DNA of 64,000 nucleotides from JAFGAS01 sp963809875 (GCA_963809875.1 CAWELC010000005.1:978228-1042227), one strand, 5' to 3'; shown: positions 17,073-26,606, numbered from the stretch's first letter. Notes: generated by a model from the letters alone, not told the origin. Made by a program: numbers and translations.

Positions 17073-19751
17073 ATGTCTACCATCAATCTTGACAAGATCT
17101 TCGCGCCCACGCGGATTGCCGTGGTCGGGGCCAGTAACGATCCCGCCGGCGTCGGCTACACGATCCTGAGAAATCTCATCGGCTCGGGGTTTGCCGGGGT
17201 CATCTATCCGGTTAACCCGGGCAAAGAGGCGGTCCAGGGCATTCAGGCCTACGCCGACGTCAAGAGCCTGCCCAGGCCCGCGGACCTGGCCGTCATCTGT
17301 ACGCCGTCCAAAACCGTGCCCGGAATCATCCGTCAGTGCGGGCAGACCGGCATCATGGGAGTCATCATCATCTCGGCCGGATTCAAGGAGATCGGCCCGG
17401 AGGGGAAGGCTCTCGAGGAAGAGGTGAAGGCCGAGGCCGCCCGCTTTCCCGGCATGCGTCTGCTCGGTCCCAACTGCCTGGGCATTATCGTGCCTTCCAT
17501 CAATATGAATGCGAGCTTTGCTACGGCCTCGTCTACCGCGGGGAGCGTGGCGGTTATATCCCAATCGGGGGCGCTGTGCACGTCGCTCCTGGATTGGGCG
17601 CTGGAAGAGGGTATCGGTTTTTCCTACTTCGTCTCCATCGGTAATATGGTCGATATCGATTTTGGCGATCTGATCGATTACTTCGGCGGCGACAGCAAGA
17701 CCACATCGATTATCCTGTACGTCGAGTCGATCCGCTCCGTGCGGGAATTTATGTCGGCGGCCCGCGCCTTCTCGAAGACAAGGCCGATCGTCGCCTTCAA
17801 ATCCGGAAGGTTTGCCGAGTCGGCCAAGGCGGCCGGCTCCCACACCGGGGCGATGGCCGGCGCGGACGACGTATACGACGCGGCGTTTCAAAGGGCCGGC
17901 ATCGAGCGGGTCATGGTTATCGATGACATCTTCGACTGCGCGGAGCTCCTGGGACGCGTAAAACCCCCGCGGGGTCCGCGCCTTGCTATCGTCACCAACG
18001 CCGGCGGTCCGGGAGTCATGGCCACCGACAGCCTGATCGAGCATCACGGTATTCTGGCTCAGCTTTCCGACGAAACCGAAAAGGCGCTCGATAAGGAGCT
18101 CCCCCCTTTCTGGTCACACGGAAACCCCGTCGACGTCCTGGGGGATGCCCCCCCCCAGCGGCTGGCCGGAGCGACGGAGATTGCACTCTCAGATCCGGGT
18201 GTGGATGCGTCCCTCGTTATCCTCACGCCCCAGGCAATGACCGACCCGTCCGGCACCTCCGTCGAGATAGGCCGGCTGGTCCCAAAATTCGAGAAACCCA
18301 TTCTTGCGGCCTGGATGGGGGGGCTGAAGGTACGGGAGGGTATCCACATTCTCAACCAGTCCGGGGTCCCGACCTACACCACGCCGGAGCAGGCGGTGCG
18401 CGCCTTCATGCACCTGGTCTCATACAAAAGAAACCTCGAAGTGCTTTACGAAACGCCCAGAAACGTTCCGGTGCACTTTACCCTGGATCGAAAGGAGATA
18501 CGGGAGCGGATGGCCTACCTGTTCGACGGCGGGGAGCGGACACTCTCAGAGGTCGAGTCAAAGAATCTGGTGGCCGCCTACGGCATTCCGGTCACCAGGA
18601 CGGTTGTCGCCACGTCGGCCGACGAAGCTGCGGCGGCGGCCCGGGAGGTCGGCTATCCGGTTGTCCTTAAGATATACTCCCCGGACATCACGCACAAGAC
18701 CGATGTGGGAGGCGTCGCGCTTAACCTGCATACCGAGGCGGAGGTAAGAGAGGAATTCGATAAGGTCAATGGCTCGGCGCGTGCCGCGTTCCCGAAGGCA
18801 AAGATCGAGGGGGTAACCATACAGCCGATGGTGTCCCTGTTGAACTCGACAGAGCTGATCCTGGGTGCGAAGCGGGATATCACCTTCGGGTCGGTCATCA
18901 TGCTGGGTATGGGGGGCATTACCGCGGAGCTCCTTCGTGATCGCGTCCTGGGGCTGCCCCCCCTGAACGAGCGGCTTGCCCGCCGAATGCTCGAATCGCT
19001 GGCTTCCTATCCGTTGCTCGTCGGTTACCGGGGAAGGCCGAGAGCGGATATCGATAAGCTCATCGAGATCCTCATCAGGTTTTCCTTTCTTATCGCCGAC
19101 TATCCGGAGATCAGGGAGCTCGATATAAACCCGCTGGTGGTCTCCCCGGACGGCATGATGGCGCTGGATGCGCGGGTCATCATCGATGAAGGCATGCCGG
19201 GAAAGACTGAAGATCCCTATTATCACCTGGCGATCAGGCCCTATCCGGAAGAGTATGAGCGGCAAATTACGCTTTCCGACGGCACGGCCGCCCTCATGCG
19301 GCCGATAAAACCGGAAGATGAGCCGCTCTGGACAGACCTGCTCAATTCGTTCTCGAAAGAGACCATCCGTTTTCGATTTTTCCATCCCATTCGCGAGATC
19401 ACCCACGAGATGGCGACCCGTTACTGCTACATCGATTATGACCGGGAGATCGGCGTCGTCGTTGAAGTAGAAGTGGGAGGAAAGAAACTCCTCGTCGGCG
19501 TCGGGAGGCTCATATTCTATATGGATAAGAAGTCGGGCGAGTTTGCGGTGGCGGTTACCGACGCCTGGCAGCGCAAGGGCGCGGGCTCCCAGATGATCGA
19601 TTTTTGTATCGAAATGTCGCGCAAGCGCGGGGTCGAGCGGATCAGCACCGTGATGCTGCCGGATAATAGTGTCATCATAAAGATGTTCGAGAGGCGCGGC
19701 TTCGCGATGACGAGAGACGGCGATCTGGTGAGGGGAGAGCTCGTGTTCTAG
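17073..19751 (+). CDS. ADP-forming acyl-CoA synthetase fused to GNAT acetyltransferase
   Basis: This 892-residue fusion has, in order, a CoA-binding domain (about 1-130, VVGASNDPAG), a succinyl-CoA-ligase-like domain (about 150-290), an ATP-grasp domain (about 480-700) and a C-terminal GNAT domain (about 725-885) with RKGAGSQMI as acetyl-CoA loop. This is the layout of Pat/YfiQ-type protein lysine acetyltransferases. The phosphohistidine motif of active ADP-forming acetyl-CoA synthetases is intact here (SHTGAMAG, H257), so the enzyme may still make or use acyl-CoA with ATP. It is monocistronic, with no visible Shine-Dalgarno. Possible roles are ATP formation from acyl-CoA at the end of sugar or acid fermentation, or acyl-CoA-responsive protein acetylation. 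Confidence 0.88.
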   Translation: MSTINLDKIFAPTRIAVVGASNDPAGVGYTILRNLIGSGFAGVIYPVNPGKEAVQGIQAYADVKSLPRPADLAVICTPSKTVPGIIRQCGQTGIMGVIIISAGFKEIGPEGKALEEEVKAEAARFPGMRLLGPNCLGIIVPSINMNASFATASSTAGSVAVISQSGALCTSLLDWALEEGIGFSYFVSIGNMVDIDFGDLIDYFGGDSKTTSIILYVESIRSVREFMSAARAFSKTRPIVAFKSGRFAESAKAAGSHTGAMAGADDVYDAAFQRAGIERVMVIDDIFDCAELLGRVKPPRGPRLAIVTNAGGPGVMATDSLIEHHGILAQLSDETEKALDKELPPFWSHGNPVDVLGDAPPQRLAGATEIALSDPGVDASLVILTPQAMTDPSGTSVEIGRLVPKFEKPILAAWMGGLKVREGIHILNQSGVPTYTTPEQAVRAFMHLVSYKRNLEVLYETPRNVPVHFTLDRKEIRERMAYLFDGGERTLSEVESKNLVAAYGIPVTRTVVATSADEAAAAAREVGYPVVLKIYSPDITHKTDVGGVALNLHTEAEVREEFDKVNGSARAAFPKAKIEGVTIQPMVSLLNSTELILGAKRDITFGSVIMLGMGGITAELLRDRVLGLPPLNERLARRMLESLASYPLLVGYRGRPRADIDKLIEILIRFSFLIADYPEIRELDINPLVVSPDGMMALDARVIIDEGMPGKTEDPYYHLAIRPYPEEYERQITLSDGTAALMRPIKPEDEPLWTDLLNSFSKETIRFRFFHPIREITHEMATRYCYIDYDREIGVVVEVEVGGKKLLVGVGRLIFYMDKKSGEFAVAVTDAWQRKGAGSQMIDFCIEMSRKRGVERISTVMLPDNSVIIKMFERRGFAMTRDGDLVRGELVF

Positions 19752-19875
19752 CAGATGGGCTATTGCCGGTCCCTGACGGGTGCGCACACCGAGCCTGACG
19801 CTTCAGGTGGGGGCGGTTCCCGGCGAAAGGATAACTTTTCCGACATACTCGTTTATGTTAACGGGAGAGAGGCCA

Positions 19876-20679
19876 GTGAAAGAGATCTTTACCCAGTGGA
19901 AATACACGAAGATGGTCGTGCTGACGGCACTGACGGCCGCCGTCTACGCCGCGGTGATGATCCCGTTCAAGATCGCGACCATCGTCCCCGGTTTCACCGA
20001 GATCCGCCCGGCGGTGGCCATCCCCATCGTTTTCGGTCTCTTCTTCGGGCCGGCCGGCGCTTGGGGCGCGGCCATGGGCAATCTCATAGGAGACATATTC
20101 GGCGGAATGCTGACGATCATCTCGGTCTTCGGTTTTCTGGGCAATTTCCTCCTCGGTTTCCTGGGATACAAGCTGCGGGAAAAGTGGGGGTGGCTTTCCA
20201 CCGGGGAAGGGCTCGGGATACGTTCGTTCAAGGGGTACGTTCAATTTCTTTTGATCGTGATTCTTTCGTCGGCCGCCTGCGCGACGGTCATCGCCTGGGG
20301 CATGGATGCGTTCAAGATATTCCCTTTCGCAGTATTCGTAAGCATCGTGTTTCTGAATAACCTCGTCATGCCGGCCGTGATCGGGCCCTTCCTTTTCTGG
20401 CTGCTCAACCCGCGTCTGGAACGCTGGGACCTCATCTGGACCGACATCATGGAAGAAAGTGACAGGTCAAGATCACCCATGCCGATCGTCGGCGGACTCC
20501 TGATGTGGGTCGGAGCGGTGGGGGGACTTGCCGTCGGGTTCCTCCTCTCGATCGGCGCCTATTCATTTGAGATCCTCGGAAAGGTGGCGCCCGGAAGCTA
20601 TGAAGGACTTGGAAATATCGGGATTATCCTGACAGGCGCCGTCTCGCTGATCCTCATTATACTGGGGGCGCTGCTCTAG
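19876..20679 (+). CDS. ECF transporter S component (substrate-binding membrane subunit)
   Basis: This 267-residue membrane protein has about six helices and the ECF S-component pattern (TEIRPAVAIPIVFGLFFGP, then GNLIGDIFGG). It captures a vitamin or other micronutrient for the ATPase and EcfT encoded downstream. The GTG at 19876 is preferred because GGGAGAGAGG lies just upstream. The in-frame ATG at 19855 and GTG at 19780 have no ribosome site. I saw no cobalamin, thiamine or other known riboswitch signature in the 124-bp leader, so the substrate is open. Confidence 0.78.
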   Translation: MKEIFTQWKYTKMVVLTALTAAVYAAVMIPFKIATIVPGFTEIRPAVAIPIVFGLFFGPAGAWGAAMGNLIGDIFGGMLTIISVFGFLGNFLLGFLGYKLREKWGWLSTGEGLGIRSFKGYVQFLLIVILSSAACATVIAWGMDAFKIFPFAVFVSIVFLNNLVMPAVIGPFLFWLLNPRLERWDLIWTDIMEESDRSRSPMPIVGGLLMWVGAVGGLAVGFLLSIGAYSFEILGKVAPGSYEGLGNIGIILTGAVSLILIILGALL

Positions 20680-20686
20680 ACCATTC

Positions 20687-21290
20687 ATGGCGGATTCACA
20701 CCTCGTATCATTCGAAGGTTTCGGCTTCAGGTACAAGAGGGCCCGGCAGTGGGCCCTCACCGACATCGATCTATCGATGAGACGGGGCGAGCTCCTGGGT
20801 GTCGTGGGCCCCTCGGGTGCCGGGAAATCGACGCTGGCCGCCTCCATCGGAGCCTTTATCCCCCACCTGATAAGGGGGGAGGTCGCGGGCAGGCTCCTGG
20901 TAGACGGAAAGGATACGGCAGGCCTTTCCCCCCGGGATCTGGCCGGGGTCGTCGGAACGGTCTTTCAGGATTTCGAATCCCAGATCTTCTCGTCGCGGGT
21001 CGATGTCGAGACCGCCTTCGGTCCCGAAAACCTGGGGCTTTCCCGCGACGAAATCGTCTCCCGGGTGCGACGGTCGCTCGCCCTGGTTTCCCTTACCCAC
21101 AAGAAGGACCGCGTTCCCGCCGATCTCTCGGGGGGGAGAAGCAGCGGCTCGTCATCGCCTCGATCCTGGCAATGGAGCCCGGTATCCTGGTATTTGACGA
21201 ACCGATAACGGACCTCGATCCGGAAGGGCAGGCGGAGGTGCTGCTCCTTTTGAAGCGGATTCTGAGGGAAAAGAGAGGGCCGCGCTGATC
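20687..21290 (+). pseudogene. ECF ATPase domain 1, interrupted by two frameshifts
   Basis: The frame starting at ATG 20687 encodes the first ATPase domain of a fused double ECF ATPase, with Walker A GPSGAGKST and a following Q-loop VFQDFESQ. It reaches DLSGG and then leaves frame inside a run of seven G at 21130-21136, where eight would restore SGGEKQR. The next frame encodes the rest (ILVFDEPITDLDP) up to 21288, where a second one-base loss around 21277-21279 breaks it again before ALIVDHE. Both changes look like loss of one G. They are either true mutations or sequencing errors. If real, domain 1 is dead; restored, it joins the next entry as one protein of about 560 residues. Confidence 0.75.
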
Positions 21291-22376
21291 GTGGATCATG
21301 AGAGCGAACATCTCGCGGGTGCCGACAAGGTTGCGGTGGTGGCCGGGGGAAGGCTGGTAACGGTCGGGACTCCCGCCGGGATATTTCGGGATGAGGCCCT
21401 TGTCGCAAGGTACCGGCTCAAGCCGCTTGCACACGTCCAGATATTGGCGGCTCTCGGGGTCAAAGAGCCCCCGCTGTCGGTCACCGACGCGGTCTCCGTC
21501 CTCGGTGGGCTCGGTCGGCCTTTTAACCAAAAGAAGGTCGATAGGCTCATCGAAAGCCAGGCACGGCGAACGGTCGCGTACGGTCCTCCCCTCATCGAGA
21601 TCGACAATCTCTCCTATTCCTACGGAAAAAACCGGGTCATTTCCGGTCTCGATCTGGTTATCAGAGAGCGGGAGTTCGTGGCCCTCGTTGGCCCGAACGG
21701 GTCCGGAAAAACCACCCTGGTCAAGCAGGTAAACGGACTCCTTTCTCCCGAAGCCGGCAGGGTGCTCCTTTCCGGAAAGCCGCCGAAATCATACGGAGTC
21801 AGGGAGATTTCGGAAATTATTGGAATTGTTCACCAAAACCCGGACCGCATGATCTTCGCGGAACGGGTATTCGATGAGGCGGCCTTCGGCCTGGTCGTCC
21901 GAAACGCGGATCGGGCGACCGTAGAGAAGCGGGTCGCTGAAGTGCTGTCGGTGGTGGGGCTTGACGACAGGGTGGACGACGACCCGTATCTCCTTACAAA
22001 GGGGGAGCGCCAGCGCCTGGCGGTGGCGGCAACGCTGGCGGTGGGACCTCGTGTGCTCATCCTGGACGAGCCGACAACCGGCCTGGATCACGGGGAGATC
22101 GTCGATATGATGGATCTCCTCAAGAGACTCAACGAACGCGGGCATACGGTCGTCTGCATTACCCACAACATGGATGTGGCCGCCCGCTACTGCCACCGGA
22201 TGATCGTTCTGGCTGCAGGGTCGATCGTGGCCGACGGGTCGGTTCGGGACGTGCTTTCCCGGGGAGAATCGCTCAAGAAGGGTATGATCATAGCACCTCC
22301 CGCCGTTCGGATGGGAATCGCCAACGGCTTCGCTACCCTCTCGGCACAGGAGTTTATCGCGTGCATGGATGTCTGA
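21291..22376 (+). CDS. ECF transporter ATPase, end of domain 1 plus complete domain 2
   Basis: This open frame begins inside the H-loop strand of the first ATPase domain (VDHESEHLAGADK, GTG start without its own ribosome site). After a linker it contains a full second ATPase domain from about residue 100: Walker A GPNGSGKTT, a signature of the divergent form LTKGERQRLAV, Walker B VLILDEPTTGLD and switch His in CITHNMD. Fused twin ATPases of this kind power ECF vitamin transporters with an S component and EcfT, and both are neighbours. It overlaps the EcfT start by 8 bp. It is best treated as the C-terminal part of the frameshifted gene rather than as a separate gene. Confidence 0.78.
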   Translation: MDHESEHLAGADKVAVVAGGRLVTVGTPAGIFRDEALVARYRLKPLAHVQILAALGVKEPPLSVTDAVSVLGGLGRPFNQKKVDRLIESQARRTVAYGPPLIEIDNLSYSYGKNRVISGLDLVIREREFVALVGPNGSGKTTLVKQVNGLLSPEAGRVLLSGKPPKSYGVREISEIIGIVHQNPDRMIFAERVFDEAAFGLVVRNADRATVEKRVAEVLSVVGLDDRVDDDPYLLTKGERQRLAVAATLAVGPRVLILDEPTTGLDHGEIVDMMDLLKRLNERGHTVVCITHNMDVAARYCHRMIVLAAGSIVADGSVRDVLSRGESLKKGMIIAPPAVRMGIANGFATLSAQEFIACMDV

Positions 22377-23148
22377 AGTGACCACGATGGAAGAAAGGCG
22401 TCTTTTCCTGGATCCGCGGACGAAGTTTATCGTGCTGGCGGCGAGCTTCGCAATACTCATCATTATCTGGGACGTCTATTATCTTCTTGCCGTCGGGGCG
22501 CTGATCGTCCTCTACGGTTACTCGGTGGGGGGGCTCAGGCTCATCGTCCGCTTCTGGTGGGTCCTTGTCATTATCTCCGTCTTTACGGTGGTCATCTGGG
22601 CCGTCTATCTGCGGGGAGAGACCATCCTCTTCTGGGTGGTGAGCAGGCAGTCGCTCACGTACGGGATAACCACCGCCCTCAAACTCGATCTCATGATCTG
22701 CTCGAGCATCTTCTATTTTACCCGCATTACACCGGACGAAATGGCCGCAGGATTCACCCGAATGGGGATGCCCTTTTCGGTGGCCTTTTCGTTTTCGTAT
22801 GCGATGCGGCTCTTTCCGCTCATCCTGATCGACGCGCGGGAAATCGCCCGGATCCAGGAGAGCAGGGGTCTTGACCTGAAGTCTGGAACCCCATTGGCAA
22901 GATTTCGGAAATATATCCCGCTGCTGACGCCGATCTTCCTGACCACCATCCGCAATACCAACCATCTGGCAATGGCTCTCGAATCACGGGGGTTCGGCAA
23001 GAAGCGCGCGCGGGACGGCTACCTGAGACTTTCGCTGGGGATACGGGATTGGCTCCTCATCGTCCTTGCGTTTGTGCTGGCCGCGTTCACTATAGTCCTG
23101 AGGGTCAGGGGATACGGCACGATCGAAGGCGTTGGACGGCACTGGTAG
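22369..23148 (+). CDS. ECF transporter transmembrane subunit EcfT
   Basis: This 259-residue integral membrane protein of the CbiQ/EcfT family couples the ATPase to the S component. After an N-terminal FLDPRTKF motif come about four to five membrane helices. The two cytoplasmic coupling helices each end in a short Arg-Gly motif, ESRGLDLK and ESRGFGKK. The first ATG overlaps the ATPase stop by 8 bp; a second ATG at 22387 is an alternative start. The order S component, double ATPase, EcfT is complete apart from the frameshifts upstream. Confidence 0.85.
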   Translation: MSEVTTMEERRLFLDPRTKFIVLAASFAILIIIWDVYYLLAVGALIVLYGYSVGGLRLIVRFWWVLVIISVFTVVIWAVYLRGETILFWVVSRQSLTYGITTALKLDLMICSSIFYFTRITPDEMAAGFTRMGMPFSVAFSFSYAMRLFPLILIDAREIARIQESRGLDLKSGTPLARFRKYIPLLTPIFLTTIRNTNHLAMALESRGFGKKRARDGYLRLSLGIRDWLLIVLAFVLAAFTIVLRVRGYGTIEGVGRHW

Positions 23149-23251
23149 GCGCGACCCGGAAGAATCGAGACACCCCTGTGCTGTACGTCGGTTCAGCTCG
23201 GTTCGGTCGACGAAGATACGGGTGAAAGGAGTGAAGCCGGGCGCGGGCTTT

Positions 23252-25537
23252 CTATTTGAACAGGCTCTCAACGCTTTCGGCGGCCAGGGCCCCCTCGGCC
23301 GTCGGAAGGTACGTTGAGGCGGTAATGCCGGCCGAATCATTGTTTTCCAGCAGTATGGTGCCGCCGTTGGCCTCGATGAGGTCCTTTGCGACGGACAGTC
23401 CGATGCCGATGCTGGAGGGTTTTGTCGTGAACAGCGGCTCGAAGGCCCTCTTCATGGTTTTTACGGGAATCCCACAGCCGGAGTCGGATATCGAGATGGA
23501 AACTCCCGAGCCCTTCTTTTCCGCCTTGATGGTCAAATCTCCGCCGTTCGGCATTGACTCGACGGCGTTTCGGATCAGGTTTCCGATGGCGCGTTCCATC
23601 TGGCTCGGATCCACAAAGATATACGGAATATCAAACGGGATATTGAGCGTGAGGCCTATCGCATCAGGGGGAAGGCACTTTTCGAGGACCCTGGTAATAA
23701 GCTCCGATACTACGATCTCCTCTCTTTTCGGCGCCCGCTCATGGGAATAGGATAGAAGGTTTGCCAGTATCCCTTCGAGTCTTCCCACCTGGTCATCGGC
23801 TGTTTTGATCCGTGGGGAATCCTCGTGGGACCTCCGCATCTGATGGAGAACCTGGGCGATCGTTGGAAGGGTACGCTTCATTTCAAGTCCGAGTCTGCCG
23901 GCGATTTGCCGCTGGGCCTTTTCCTGCGACCTCTGGATGATCTTTATCTGCGCGTCTTGAAGCTCCTTGCTGAGCTGTCCCACCATCTTCTTGAGGTGGC
24001 CGGAATACTTCTTGAGGTCATCCCGCTCCTTCTTCTGGCCGGTGATGTCGTTCTTGATGTTGACAAAGCCGACGATGCTTCCGTCTTCGTCGACAATGGG
24101 GGACGACGACACCTGGATGAACTTCTTCCACCTCTCGTCGTAATATTCGGTGATAGCCGTCGTTTTGGTTTCCAGTGCAATGGGCTGCGGACAGTGGGGG
24201 CAGGGGTCGGTCCGGGAATGAAGAACCTCGTAACAGGCCAGGCCGACGAGCTGCTTGGGCTCCTTATCGATGCTATCGGCAAAAGACCGGTTGGACTTGA
24301 TGATCCGAAGCTGCTTGTCGACGATCGATATCGGGTCAACGATAGAATCGAAGGTGGTCCTCCATTCGTTGGAGGCGCGTTTGAGACTCTCCTGCCACCG
24401 GGCCTGTTCGGCGATGTTCTTTCCGATCGTGACCAAACCGATGACCTGGTTGTCTTCGGACATGATGGGCGAAGCCGTGATCTCGATATGCTCACCGAAT
24501 CGGCGCTCGAAATATTCCAGACGAGGGCTCGTATCGCTGCCATACGCTTTCATCTGGGGGCAGTCCGGGCACGGGTCGGCGTGGCCGTAGAAGAGCTCGT
24601 GGCAGGTCTTTCCGATTATTTCCCGGGGCTCCAGACCGAACAGGTCGGCAAACGCCTTGTTCACCTTAATCAACCTGAAATGGGAGTCGTTAATGGCGAT
24701 GATGTCGATTATGGAATCAAATGTTGTACGCCATTCATCAGAGGCCTGCCTGAGCTTCTGCTCCCATCTCCTGCGCTCGGTTATGTCCTGCTTGACCTCA
24801 ACGATACCCTTGATGTCTCCGCTGTCATCTATATCGGGGTACAGGGCGATCGACCAGATCGTTGCGTCCTCGGTGGTAATCTCGGCCATCTGCGGGAGCC
24901 GCATCTCGATGACACGGGCAAGGGGACAGCCGTCGCACGGTTGTTGGCGCCTCATGAGGATCTCGTAACAGCGGCGTCCCGAAAGCTCCTTCTGGGATAT
25001 TCCGATCGAAGCGGTGATCGAGTTGTTCGCCCACAGGACGTTCTTGTCTTCATCCAGGTAGAGAACCATCTCTGACATGCTGTTCAGGATAGCCAGCTTC
25101 TCGTCGGCAATCCTTTTGAGCTCATTTTCGGTTTTATTTTTTTCAATCAGGAGATGATGACGCTCGAGAGTCTTCTCGACGACGTACGGGATGAGCTCGA
25201 TATACTTGCCCTCGGGGTCCTTGGTAAGATAGTCGCCGGAGTATTCCCTGAGCAACTCGATTGCGGACCTTACCCGTTCGTGTCCCGTCAGGATAATGAC
25301 GGGAGGGGCGGGGTGTCCGGAAGAGATCGAGTCAAGAAGAGGGATCCTGTCGGCAAGGGGTTCCTGGGCCTCGACTACCAGCAGGTCATAGGTTTCGTTC
25401 CTGAGACGTGAAACACCCTCGTCTTGGGTGGACGAGGTATCAACGACGAACCCCTCGTCAGCCAGTGTCTGGCTGATGAGCCACGCGGCGGTGTTGTCGG
25501 GGCTCACGATAAGGATTCGTATTGCGTTCTGGCCCAT
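23252..25537 (-). CDS. Degenerate multi-PAS histidine-kinase-like protein
   Basis: This 761-residue soluble protein has a receiver-like domain (about 6-130) lacking the phosphoacceptor (DLLVVEAQE, Glu instead of Asp). Three PAS domains follow, each with a PCxxCP motif (PCDGCP, PCPDCP, PCPHCP), then a dimerisation helix and a HATPase domain. The ATPase motifs look sound (NLIRNAVESM, DSGCGIP, EPLFTTKP, GIGLSVA). However, the position of the phospho-His in the H-box reads Leu (AGRLGLEMKRTL, L551, codon 23885-23887). It may bind ATP without autophosphorylating. ATG at 25537 is chosen; a TTG at 25555 is also open. No regulator lies next to it. Confidence 0.8.
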   Translation of the reverse strand: MGQNAIRILIVSPDNTAAWLISQTLADEGFVVDTSSTQDEGVSRLRNETYDLLVVEAQEPLADRIPLLDSISSGHPAPPVIILTGHERVRSAIELLREYSGDYLTKDPEGKYIELIPYVVEKTLERHHLLIEKNKTENELKRIADEKLAILNSMSEMVLYLDEDKNVLWANNSITASIGISQKELSGRRCYEILMRRQQPCDGCPLARVIEMRLPQMAEITTEDATIWSIALYPDIDDSGDIKGIVEVKQDITERRRWEQKLRQASDEWRTTFDSIIDIIAINDSHFRLIKVNKAFADLFGLEPREIIGKTCHELFYGHADPCPDCPQMKAYGSDTSPRLEYFERRFGEHIEITASPIMSEDNQVIGLVTIGKNIAEQARWQESLKRASNEWRTTFDSIVDPISIVDKQLRIIKSNRSFADSIDKEPKQLVGLACYEVLHSRTDPCPHCPQPIALETKTTAITEYYDERWKKFIQVSSSPIVDEDGSIVGFVNIKNDITGQKKERDDLKKYSGHLKKMVGQLSKELQDAQIKIIQRSQEKAQRQIAGRLGLEMKRTLPTIAQVLHQMRRSHEDSPRIKTADDQVGRLEGILANLLSYSHERAPKREEIVVSELITRVLEKCLPPDAIGLTLNIPFDIPYIFVDPSQMERAIGNLIRNAVESMPNGGDLTIKAEKKGSGVSISISDSGCGIPVKTMKRAFEPLFTTKPSSIGIGLSVAKDLIEANGGTILLENNDSAGITASTYLPTAEGALAAESVESLFK

Positions 25538-25967
25538 CAGGCTGCGTGTCCTCAACCGGGGAAAATGGTCAGTCGATACATAAATCGGACTTCCTCAAAC
25601 ACACGGCAGGTATCTCAACTTGATCAAGGATGGCGAGATGACAACAGGCTTATGACCCATGCCGAATACGCCTATGCAGAACGGAAGTCCTTGATATCGA
25701 ACGTAAATCTACCATAATCGTCGGGTGAAATCAATCGATTATTGCCCAGGGCGCGCCCGGAGTATGGTCGGCCGGTGAACGAAAATCGGGCCGTTGCACG
25801 GATACATCATTTTCGGGAGACATGCACAGGCGACATATGTCTCATTAACGTACCATTCACGAGAAATCACACGTGTTTCCCTTGATTTTCATCGAAAGCG
25901 ATGTATACTGATATCATTGATCTGAAGGTAACTAACGTGATAGGCATAAACGTATAAGGAGGCAAAA
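25538..25967. other. Divergent intergenic region
   Basis: These 430 bp lie between the minus-strand PAS protein and the plus-strand Kbp-like gene. No convincing ORF or RNA gene is visible. The only clear signal is the promoter facing the Kbp-like gene at the right end. Confidence 0.5.
25882..25909 (+). promoter_or_regulatory. Sigma-70-type promoter of the BON-LysM gene
   Basis: TTGATT (25882-25887) and TATACT (25904-25909) have a 16-bp spacer. The predicted start is about 50 bp before the ATG. The spacer holds the palindrome ATCG-AAAG-CGAT. Confidence 0.6.
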
Positions 25968-26453
25968 ATGGGACTCTTTGAATTTGTCAAGAGTGCGGGA
26001 GACGCGATTCTTAATCAACAAAACCCGAATTCGGGAGACGTCGAAAAGCATCTCAAGGACGGTCTCGGAGGCTCGGTCACGGATATCGCCGTCGACCTGA
26101 TCGGAAACATGATCAAGCTCAAGGGCAACGTCGATACGAAGGATCTCCTCGAGAAGGTGATCCTGCTGGCCGGCAACATCAAGGGAATCGATAAGGTCGA
26201 CGCCGATGGGGTTGTCGTCAAGAGCCCGGGAGCGGGGGGACAGCAGCAGATGGGCGCCAAGTCCGGGAGCGGTGGCGTTGCCGGGCCGGGCGGGAGCACG
26301 TTCTACACGATCGTCAAGGGAGACACCCTGTCGGGAATCGCAAAGAAGTTCTACGGGGATGCCAATAAATATCACCAGATTTTCGAGGCGAATCGCGGTA
26401 TTATCAAGAACGCTGACCTTATCTATCCGGGCCAGACCATACGCATCCCGTAA
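25968..26453 (+). CDS. kbp: BON and LysM domain protein, Kbp/YgaU-like
   Basis: This 161-residue soluble protein has the same layout as E. coli Kbp, the potassium-binding stress protein: an N-terminal BON domain (about 20-90), a Gly-rich linker (about 92-110) and a C-terminal LysM domain (FYTIVKGDTLSGIAKKFYGD to the final PGQTIRIP). No signal peptide is present, which fits a cytoplasmic K+-binding role rather than a cell-wall role. It is a single gene with its own promoter, the ribosome site AAGGAGG and a downstream hairpin. The linker is slightly longer than in E. coli. Confidence 0.9.
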   Translation: MGLFEFVKSAGDAILNQQNPNSGDVEKHLKDGLGGSVTDIAVDLIGNMIKLKGNVDTKDLLEKVILLAGNIKGIDKVDADGVVVKSPGAGGQQQMGAKSGSGGVAGPGGSTFYTIVKGDTLSGIAKKFYGDANKYHQIFEANRGIIKNADLIYPGQTIRIP

Positions 26454-26569
26454 TCCTGGACGAAGTCTGGGCGATCGATGTTACGTCGAGCGCGCCCCGC
26501 AAGGAAGCACGCTGAAGGGAAGGGATGAGAACGGTCAAATAGCCGGGCCATCCCGTCGTTGACCGAAAA

Positions 26570-26601
26570 CTGAAGCCGGGGGAGAGATTCCCCGGCTTCA
26601 G
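26570..26601. terminator. Strong hairpin terminator, possibly bidirectional
   Basis: A perfect 12-bp stem (CTGAAGCCGGGG / CCCCGGCTTCAG) with an 8-base loop. On the minus strand it is followed by TTTT; on the plus strand the T-run is poor. It lies 117 bp after the Kbp-like gene and directly after the stop of a small minus-strand ORF. Confidence 0.6.
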
Positions 26602-26606
26602 ACGTT

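Noticed and set aside
18558..19787. 409-codon minus-strand frame inside the acyl-CoA synthetase
   Set aside because: High-GC shadow frame; the plus strand encodes recognisable ATP-grasp and GNAT domains.
19752..19875. Vitamin riboswitch before the ECF S component
   Set aside because: I could not find the conserved boxes of cobalamin, thiamine, folate or other known riboswitches in the leader.
23825..25075. 416-codon plus-strand frame opposite the PAS protein
   Set aside because: It overlaps completely with PAS/HATPase coding sequence and lacks a ribosome site.
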